In this document: positions 56,601 to 64,000 of the stretch, in pieces
Numbering within the stretch: the first letter of the stretch is position 1
How the letters are laid out: every line of letters starts with the position of its first letter
Source of the DNA: Cyanophora paradoxa
Lineage: Eukaryota > Glaucocystophyceae > Cyanophorales > Cyanophoraceae
NCBI GenBank assembly: GCA_004431415.1
Contig: QPMI01000150.1
Location: 62,001 to 126,000, forward strand
Direction of reading: 5' to 3'
DNA: 64,000 nucleotides
The notes under the pieces: model-generated
Seen by the model: the letters and a program-made list of their open reading frames with translations, nothing else
Database searches by the model: none
What the model was told of the DNA's origin: nothing
Program-made: the position numbers and the translations under genes

Positions 56601-59600
56601 GCCCGCAGGGAGACGCCCGGTACAACATCACGGACCACATCGAGTGCGCTGTACCCGAGGGGGCCCTCCCCTCCGCCCCGCGCCTCGCCCTCCGGCGAGC
56701 CCGCCCCGCGCCAGGTACAAGACGAACATGACGGGGGCGCGCAAGTCCCACCGCACCGCCCTCCGCGCCGTCAAGCGGTGCCGGCGCCCCGCCCCGCGTG
56801 CCGCGCCCCGCCCCGGCGCCCACGCCCACGCCCGCCCCCCTCTGCAGGTTCTGGACGCTGCTCTCGGCGGAGGCGCTGGACAGCGAGGCCCTCGAGGCCT
56901 GCCTCGCCCGGTCCGCCCCGCCCCCCGCGCCCCGCCCCCCTCGGTTTTCTCGCTGGAGCGCCCCCGGCAGGCTGGACAAGGCGGAGCACAAGGCCGACGG
57001 GCACTACCGCGCGCTGCTCGCCCGCTACCCGCGCGCCCCCCGCGTCCTCCGCTCCTACGGCCGCTTCCAGGCCGAGGCCCGCCCCGCCCCGCAGCTCCGC
57101 CCCGCCCCGCGCGCCGGCGGCCGCCGACGCGTCGCCCCTCCTCCCCCGCGCAGGTGCTCAACGACGAGGCGGCCGCGCAGCAGCTCTTCGACGCCGCCGA
57201 CGACTGCGAGGCGCGTGCCCCCCCTCCAGCCTTGTCTTCTCCTCGTTCGCCTTCTTAATGAGAACGAGCAGACGGTACCCGGGGCGGCGCACGAGGTCGG
57301 CTCGGTCTCCGGCCGCGGCGCCGGCTCCGTCGCTGGCTTCGACGCCCTCGCCGGCTCCGCGCCCGCCCCGGCCCTCTCCCCGACCGGCGCCGGGGCCGGG
57401 GCCGGCCCGGCGCCGCCGACGCCGCGGGGGCCGCTGCTGGCGTCGCTGGTCGATGCGGCGGCCTCGCTGCTGACGCGGCGGCGCTGGGTGCGCGTGCGGC
57501 CCGACCACGAGCACGCCCACGCCTCCTCTCCCGAGACCTCGTCCCACGGCGCCGGCCCCGGGGGGCCCCTCGTGACCCTCCCCCGCTCCGTCTCCGCCCG
57601 CCCCTCTGTCCGGTCCGCACTTGCCGCCTTTGCATCGCGCGCGGGGGGCGCAGCGCTTACGCGCACGGGGCGGGCAGGTCGGGCGGGGGCGGCGCGCGGG
57701 CGCCCTCGGCGGGCCCCCGGCCCTCGTACAACCGGCGGGCGAGCTTCGCGCTGACCGGCCACCTGGCGGCGGTGCGGCTGCCGCCCGTGGGGGCCACCGC
57801 CAAGGCCGCCGCCCCGCCCCCGCCCTCTCGCCCTCCTCCAACGGCTCGTCGGCCCGCCGCTCGGCCGCCCACCTCGAGATCCGCGTGCCCGTCGTCGTCG
57901 CGGCGGCCGCCGGGCACGCCTCGCTGCCCGAGACGCCCACGGCGGCCGGCCCCGCCTCCCCAGGCTCCCTCGCCTCGCCCTTCGCCCGCCTTCGGCCTCC
58001 GAGGCGGGCGGCGGGCGCCCGCTCGCCTCCCCGCCCCCATACCCCGCGCGAACCCGACCCGGCCCCGGCGTCGCCCGGCCTGGCCGGCATGGCAGCCACC
58101 CTGGGCGGCCCCTTACCCCCCGCGCCGGCCCCGCCGGGGTACGAGGCGCCGGAGGTGCGGGTGCTGAGCAGCCCGGAGTCGGAGGGTGCCTCGGACGGGG
58201 GCACGGGGGACGAGCGGCCGCGCGCCCCGCACGTGCACGTGCTGCCCGGCCCGGCGGCCCCCGGCTCCTCCAAGCCCACCTCCCCCTCGGCCAAGGACGG
58301 CGCCGAGGCGGAGGGCTTCGACGGCGCCGACGGGGAGGGGGCCGGCGAGGCGGGTTCCCGCGACGAGGCGCGCGAGCGGCGGCGCATGGCCCGCAGGTGC
58401 CCCGCCCGCCCTTGCGCCCCCGAGCTCCGCCGGCCGCCGCTGAGCGCCCGGCCGCGCCCCCTGCAGGTGGCACAAGGTGAAGGCGCGGGTGAAGGGCGCG
58501 GGAGACGCGCACGCCGCCTCCATCCGCCGCATGAAGCTCGTGCGCGCCCCGCCCCGCCCGCTCCCGTCGCCCGCCACCGAGCGGCCGGCCGGGCCCCGGG
58601 GCAGACGGTGCGGGCGGTGCTGGCGGTGGTCTCGGCCGTCGCGGCCGCCAACTTCGCGGTCGTCACCTTCCTCATCTCCACCTTGTCCGCCCCCGCCCCG
58701 CCCCGCCCCGCCCGCCTGCCCCGCCCCGACTGGGGCCGGCAGCGAGCGGGCGATCTGGCACGTGGCGGAGAGTGGCGCGCGGCGGCGCCTCTCGGCCGCC
58801 GTCGCCCTCTACTCCCAGGCGAGCGCCCCCGCCCCCCGCCCCCCGCTTCCTCCTCTGCTGAGGCGGCGCGGGGCGCAGTGGCTGACGCTGGCGGGGCGCC
58901 CCGAGTGGGACCCCGCCGGCGACCTCGAGGGCCGGTCCGCCCCGCGCCCCCCCCGCCCCGCAGGGAGGAGCTGACTGCGAGAGCGCGGCAGGGCGCGGCG
59001 GGGCCTGGTGGAGGCGGCGGGGGAGCTCGAGGCGACCCACCTCAAGCTCTACGAGGACGGGGCGCGCGCGGATGCCCGCTCCATCCCGCCCGAGCCGGCC
59101 CGGGTCTGACGGGGGCGGCGTGCGGCGGGCGGGCAGGCGCGGACGGCGATGGACGCGGAGCCGTCGGTGGCGGTGCGGGCGCTGGCGGACAGCGACGGGG
59201 CGCTCCTCACGGGCACCCTCTCCCTCTGGGACGCCGGCCTCCAGGCCCGCCCCAAGCGCCCCCCTCGCCCCCGCGCCCACTCCTTCTTTAGCCTGAGCGG
59301 CCCGCAGCTCGTGAGCAACGCGCGCCGCGTCGCCCGCTCGCCCCTCGCCGAGCTCTTCTCGAACGGCGTACCCCGCCGCGAGCTCTACTTCGTCCGCGAG
59401 AACGGTACCCATGCGGCCCGCCCGCCCGGCCCCGCGCCCGCCCCCGTTGAGCGAGCTCGCACCCCCCGCAGCCGCCCTCCAGTTCTATGACTCGTTCCTC
59501 GACGCCACGAACATCCTGGTACCCCCTCGTCCCATTCCCTCCCCGGAACCGGCCCGAACGCGTACCCCAGGACCGGACGGCGTACACGGAGTTCGTGAAC

Positions 59601-60478
59601 ATTCGCGTGTGCCTCATCGTCGCGTTCGTCATCGTCACGGTCCTCCTCATGGCGCGCCCTCCCCGCCCCTGTACCCCGTCGCCCCCGCCGCTTCTCTCAA
59701 GAGGGGGGTACAGGTGCTGGCGCTGGTGGTGTTCCGCCCGACGGTCGTCCGCGTGCAGCGCGAGAAGGCCGAGGCCCTGCGTCCGCCCGAACCCTTTACC
59801 CCCCCGCACCGCCCGCCCTCCCGTCTCACCGACGGGCCCCGGGAGGCAGGACTGTTCCGGGACATCCCGCGGGCCGTGGTGCTGGAGCTCTCGCGGGCCG
59901 GGGAGGGGTACGGCGAGGGGAGCGAGGACTCGGAGTCCTCGGGGTACGACTCCTTCGAGGACCTCGACCCGGACGCCCACGGGCGGCAGACCCGCCGCCG
60001 CTCCTCCGGCTTCTCCGGCAACCGGTGCCGCCCCTCTCAGCGCCGCCCGTGCCTCTTGCGGGGCCTCACCGGCGAGCGCAGGCGCTCGAGCGTGGCGAGC
60101 GCGACGGGGCGCCGCCGCCGGCAGAGCCGCGCCGGCGTCGACGAGGCTGCCGCCGTCCGCCGCCCCGAGCCCGCCGCCGCGCCCCAGGCGCGCGCCCTCC
60201 CTCCCTTCTCCTTTACGTCTGCCCGGCTCACGGCCGCGGCAGCCGCCCCGGCGAAATTCGATTTTGCGGGCCATCGGCGGTCCCGCCACCGCGCCCCTCC
60301 GCGCCTTCTCCGCCCGCTTCGCGCGGTGCCCCCGCCCCGAGCCAGCGCCCCGCTCCGTCTACCCAACCTCATTCCCTCACCCGCGCAGGTGGACGCTGAT
60401 CCGGGCGCGTCTGGCGCACGCGGCGCGCTCCCTGCGTCAGCGCTTCCACGCCCCGGACCGCGTGACCGTTCTGGCGCG

Positions 60479-60520
<42 letters not shown>

Positions 60521-62181
60521 GCCCTCCTCCACTCGCCCCTGACTATCCGAGGGGCAGTACGCGGGGGCCTTCGGGGTCCTCTGGGTCCTCTTCCTCGTCT
60601 GGTTCGCCCTCGGCCTCCAGAACTGCGGCGCCTACGGTCCGCCCGCCCGCCCGCCCCGCCACCCCGCCCCGGCCGACGCGCCCCCGCAGAGGCGTTCGGG
60701 ACGGAGCGGAACTTCGCGGGGCAGCTGCGGAGCCTCGCCCTCCGCGTCGAGTACCACGCCGTCCAGGTCCCCGCCCCGCCCCGCCCCTTCCTCTCCTCCC
60801 GCGCCCTCGACTCGGCCTCAGATGGCGGTGGACGCGGCCGACTTCGCGCGGCAGCGCTCCCTCCTCGAGGCCGCCGCCGCCACCGTCCGCCCCGCCCCCG
60901 CCCCGCCCCCGCCCCCGCCGCCGCCGCCGCTGACGGGGGCGGGGGCGGGGGCAGCTGGCGGCGCGGGAGCGGTCGCTGCTCTTCGGCAACGTCTCCGAGC
61001 ACCTCTTCGGTCCGCCCCGCGCGCCCTGCTTCCTCGCTCGAGCCCGAGCCCGAGCCCTGAGCCCTTCGCGCCCCGCAGGCTCGCTGAACCGGTACCGCCC
61101 GACCGACCAGCTCCTCTTCTCCTCCACGTGCTTCGCCACCGCCGGTCCGTGCCGGCCCCGCCCCGCCCCGGCCCTCCGCCCCCGGGCCTCACTCGGGGGG
61201 GCAGAGGCGTGCGCTCTGGGGGCGCCGGTGTACCGGGAGGGCCTGCACGCGCTCCTCGGCCGCTACGTCGAGGAGGCCCTCCTCGCGGCCCGCCTCCCCC
61301 AGGTCGCCCCGGCCCCGCCCGCCCCGCACCTCCACGTCCTCCCAGCCCTGCACGGCCCGACCCCGCTGCTCTCCCTGGCGACTGGCCCTAGACACCCCCT
61401 CTCCCGCCTGCTCTGCCCCGCCCCGCTCTGCTCTCACCGCCGGCCGCGCTCCCGACCGGCAGGCCAAGGCGACGCCGGCGGACCCGCACATCCGGGTGCG
61501 CCCCTGTCTCTCTCGCATACCCCCGGGTCCCCCCTGAGCGGGGTGGGGCCGGGGGCAGTTCCTCTCGGGGGCGAACACGGCGGGGCTGCAGCCGGGCCTC
61601 GCCCGCCTCGCCGACCTCTACTTCGAGGTCCGGGGCCCGGGCGGGGGGCGGGGCGGCGTCGCCGTCGCCGCGCTGACGCGGGGCGGGGCGGGGCGCAGGA
61701 GGGCCAGGCGCGCCTCGAGTCGTTCAAGAGCATCCAGGCCGCCTGCTTCGCCTCCCTCCTCGCCCTCATCCTCCTCGAGTCCGGCCCCGCCCCGCCCCCG
61801 GCCCCGCCTGCGCCGCGGGGCGGCGAGCGCGGGGGCATGCGCAGGTACCTCTTCGTCTTCCGGCGCATCATCGCGAACCTGAGCGACGAGAGCCGCCGCA
61901 CCGCCTTCATGTCCGCCCGCCCCCCCCCCGCCCCGCCCCGCGCGAGCCGGCCGGGCGGCGCCGCTGACCCCGCGCCCCTTCGCCCCCACCCCTCTCAGGT
62001 TCCTCATGCTGCCCCCCGAGGTGCGCCGGCTCGGCCCGCCCCGCCCTCCCTTCCCCCCGAGACCGCGCGGGCTGAGGCGGGGGCCGGGGCCCCGGGCGCG
62101 CAGGTGATCGAGGCGACGGAGAGCATCAAGACGCACCTCGCGCGCCTCATGGCCGCCATCGCCCGCGCCGACGGCCCCTGA
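53698..62181 (+). CDS. TmcB-like multi-pass membrane protein, >25 exons
   Basis: Large membrane protein of the family named after Dictyostelium tiny macrocysts protein B; its biochemical role is poorly known, and sensing or signalling is inferred. The ATG at 53698 opens MASHPRPSHHGPIAAGSYGG. A GTGCGCC...GCGCAG intron joins in phase to VASGPRDVELDGDGDASS. Membrane helices follow: LAEALLVSTLFLLFPLQLF, FLGAFWTAVSLIAVSLSTAV, VMWPLRFLRFVISYFVVILY, IVACVMAGSFIVFATITQ, VLAVMYIASGTVMSYLLLNF and LTVAMAAGLVPAFLAGAAAS (55.7 kb). The signature block follows: FPHSAALLIAHSFFCFSYTN, RYKTNMTGARKSHRTALRAV, DKAEHKADGHYRALLARYPR and APRVLRSYGRF with QLFDAADDCEA (56.1-57.2 kb). After a low-complexity linker come TVRAVLAVVSAVAAANFAVV (58.6 kb), FVNIRVCLIVAFVIVTVLLM (59.6 kb), LALVVFRPTVVRVQREKAEA, GAFGVLWVLFLVWFALGLQN (60.57 kb), and a last helix ACFASLLALILLES with YLFVFRRIIANLSDESRRTA before the stop at 62179-62181. 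Introns are mostly 40-110 nt. Confidence 0.88.
60479..60518. repeat. Poly(C) tract, 40 nt
   Basis: A pure run of 40 C within an intron of the TmcB-like gene, before the exon that encodes GAFGVLWVLFLVWF. Confidence 0.9.
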
Positions 62182-63277
62182 CCGCCCCGGCGCCCTCCAC
62201 GCCCCCCGGGCTCAGCGGCTGCCTCGCCGGGCGCTGCTGCATTATGGGACGAGTGCCCAAGGGGTATATATCCAGTAGTTTACGATTGTTGTGATTAGTC
62301 CCGCAATCGGCGAGTTTCAAACTTCACGTTACTCTAGAGATTTCAACTGCAGTTTCCGCTTCGCTTAGACTTGCATTTGTTTCGTATCTTGGCTTCGTGT
62401 GCCCCGCTCCAACGTCCTTGTTGTCTGCTTTGCTCCGAGGCTCCAGTCTCTTGTATTATTCGCAGTACCATTGTCGGTGTGAACGAGGTGCCCGCGGCCG
62501 CTACTTGTCGGCTTGACTTGGTAAGCCGCAGTGCTCAGCGGCTCCAGTTTGATATTCGTGGTATCTTTATTTGCTTCAGCAGCTGGCCGCCCTAGTATGC
62601 ATCTTTGGCCCAGCTCTCTAGTTAAATTATTGAATATCTGGCCATGGCCAAGGACTTCCAAGTTTTTGGCCTCCGAGCTCGAGCGCTAGCTCGTGTTTTC
62701 TATTGTTTAATTTCGCAATGAGCCTGGCCGAGCCTGGCAGTGGCAGCCTATATAGCTTGGCCTGGTGTATCATAGTATGGTTGCTAGCGATTAGCCGGGC
62801 ACGTGCATGTGTGTTCTGACGTCTCGCCCTCTCAGAGTGTCTGGGCAGCCTGGAAGAGGCTCGCTCGCAGTCTTATATATATATATATAAAATTAGCTTT
62901 CAGTAGCTATAATCATGTGATCATGTGTGATCGTGTGATCATGATAAATGCATATATAGGCTCGTCATGATCATAACCACGTCAACGCCCGCGCCCGGCC
63001 CCTTTTTAAACTTGCATGCACCTCTCCGAGTCGAGCTCCGACTCGATTTCAGTGAGCCGAGCTGCCTCACGACGCCTCCCTCCTAGAGCTCCGACCCTAG
63101 CCACGAGTCCGACGGTCCGCCGAGATCCCGGAGTTCAAGAAGCTTTGAGATCGTCGAATCGGGATTCCGCTCTTCATTCTTTTGATAGAAAACATAAAAC
63201 GGGGCATGCAAAGCTAAAACCGGATCTAGGGTACATTGGAAAGGTAAAGCAATCTGTGCACAGCCGCGCCCCTGCCC
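62182..63277. other. Convergent intergenic region
   Basis: Between the ends of the TmcB-like gene (+) and the LRR gene (-). More AT-rich, with a (TA)n run at about 62873-62890 and repeated TGATCATGTG/ATCATGAT palindromes at 62.91-62.97 kb. The open frames at 62.36-62.66 and 63.02-63.5 kb lack motifs. Confidence 0.45.
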
Positions 63278-64000
63278 CTACCGGGCGACGAGGAGGGCGT
63301 ACCCGTACTGGGGGTCGAAGGCGGCCTCGCGGGCGGCGGAGAGGGGCGCGCTCGCCGCGGAGAGCGCCTCCACCTCGGGCCAGGCGAGCCGCCGGCAGCG
63401 CACCTCCAGCCGCCGCAGCGCGGGGGCGTACACGTCGAGCCGCGGGGGGTACACCTCGTCCCCGTGCACCCCGAAGAAGGGGTAGAGGAGGCGGAGCTCG
63501 CGAAGGCCGGGGCAGCGGAGGAGGACGGTGAGGCGGACCCCCGAGGAGCGGATCTCCGACTCGACCGAGAGCTGAGGGGGTACACGCGCGTCAGCACGCG
63601 GGGCCCGGCGACGCGACGAAGCGCTGCGGGGAAAGTGGGAAGGGGAAAGCGGGACGGCCGGGCGCAAGCTCAGGACCCCATTCTGATCACTCTGATAGTC
63701 AGACGGCACTTCCTTTTTATTGAGGTATGGTTCATCAGGACAGGCGCGGCCGGCGCGGAACGAGAAGCAAGAAACAAAGAAAGGAAAGAAGGAACGGGGC
63801 GGGGGCAGGCGCACGGAGCGGAGGCGGTCGCAGTTCTCGACGGAGAGGCAGCGGAGGCTGGCGCCCTCGAGGGCCACCTCCTCCAGCCGCCCGCAGTCCT
63901 GCAGCCGCGGGTCGCACAGCGAGCCGCACCTGCGCGCCGCGGAGGCGTCGGCGCCGGCGACGGGGCGCGCGGACTTTGCGGGGGAAGGGGGCGGGGCGCA
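63278..64000 (-). CDS. Leucine-rich-repeat protein, C-terminal part, truncated by window edge
   Basis: Only the C-terminal part is in the window; the 5' exons lie to the right. It reads SLCDPRLQDCGRLEEVALEG and LRCLSVENCDRLRSVRLP (63.80-63.93 kb), then an intron of about 200-240 nt, then LSVESEIRSSGVRLTVLLRC, PGLRELRLLYPFFGV, YPPRLDVYAPALRRLEVRCR and a stop at 63278. The spacing of C-x-x-L and L-x-x-L-x-L with Cys/Asn (ENCDRLRSV) resembles the cysteine-containing LRR of F-box/LRR or distant SHOC-type proteins. No F-box is visible in the part available, so function is not assigned. Confidence 0.65.
   Translation of the reverse strand, partial: CAPPPSPAKSARPVAGADASAARRCGSLCDPRLQDCGRLEEVALEGASLRCLSVENCDRLRSVRLPPPRSFFPFFVSCFSFRAGRACPDEPYLNKKEVPSDYQSDQNGVLSLRPAVPLSPSHFPRSASSRRRAPRADARVPPQLSVESEIRSSGVRLTVLLRCPGLRELRLLYPFFGVHGDEVYPPRLDVYAPALRRLEVRCRRLAWPEVEALSAASAPLSAAREAAFDPQYGYALLVAR

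Overview
The window is nuclear DNA of a eukaryote, most likely a GC-rich unicellular alga or other protist. The evidence is spliced genes with many very short GT-AG introns, eukaryotic membrane and Golgi families (a Yip1-family protein, a RING-CH protein, a GT32 sugar transferase, a TmcB-like protein), and abundant MITE-, Helitron- and retroposon-like DNA. I cannot name the species. Coding exons are extremely GC-rich. Intergenic DNA is more AT-rich and full of short palindromes (GATCTAGATC, GCATGCGC, GAGCTCGAGCTC, TAGCTATA). Exon limits below come from frame, GT/AG sites and recognisable protein motifs, so gene ends are approximate.

Layout. 1-4.15 kb: gene-poor, with one TA-flanked MITE. 4.15-8.06 kb (-): a protein with IQ-like motifs and a WW-like segment. 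9.08-12.16 kb (+) and 17.15-20.05 kb (+): two copies of one TPR-like gene that share about 2.7 kb, differ by frame-breaking indels and end in unrelated C-termini. Between them lie a small gene remnant (12.67-13.09 kb, -), direct repeats, a hairpin and a second MITE. 20.32-21.86 kb (+): Yip1 domain family (YIPF1/2-like). 22.08-23.6 kb (+): RING-CH (MARCH-like) membrane E3 ligase. 23.84-25.73 kb (-): GT32 glycosyltransferase resembling the catalytic subunit of mannosyl-inositol-phosphoceramide synthase. 28.34-30.12 kb (+): an unrecognised, nearly intronless gene. 32.3-33.0 kb: a 45-bp minisatellite.

34.6-48.3 kb is a 13.7-kb head-to-tail array of eight related elements. Each starts with TC, ends with a short hairpin followed by CTTG, carries internal repeats of about 149 bp, and has subterminal inverted repeats in most cases. 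I interpret them as non-autonomous Helitron-like (Helentron/HINE-like) elements. Elements 3+4 were duplicated as 5+6. Copy 5 was then hit by a 1,971-bp retroposon (15-bp target-site duplication, poly(A), 3' stem-loop) that carries an intron-containing gene. Element 3 preserves the matching empty site.

49.0-52.57 kb (-): a hybrid sensor histidine kinase with an N-terminal MEDS domain, HisKA, HATPase and a C-terminal receiver domain. 53.70-62.18 kb (+): a very large, many-exon TmcB-like multi-pass membrane protein. 63.28 kb to the right edge (-): the C-terminal part of a leucine-rich-repeat protein.

There is no operon logic. The genes look like independent membrane-trafficking, lipid-glycosylation, ubiquitin and signalling functions separated by repeat-rich DNA. 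The kinase and the TmcB-like gene lie back to back with 1.1 kb between them and could share a promoter region.
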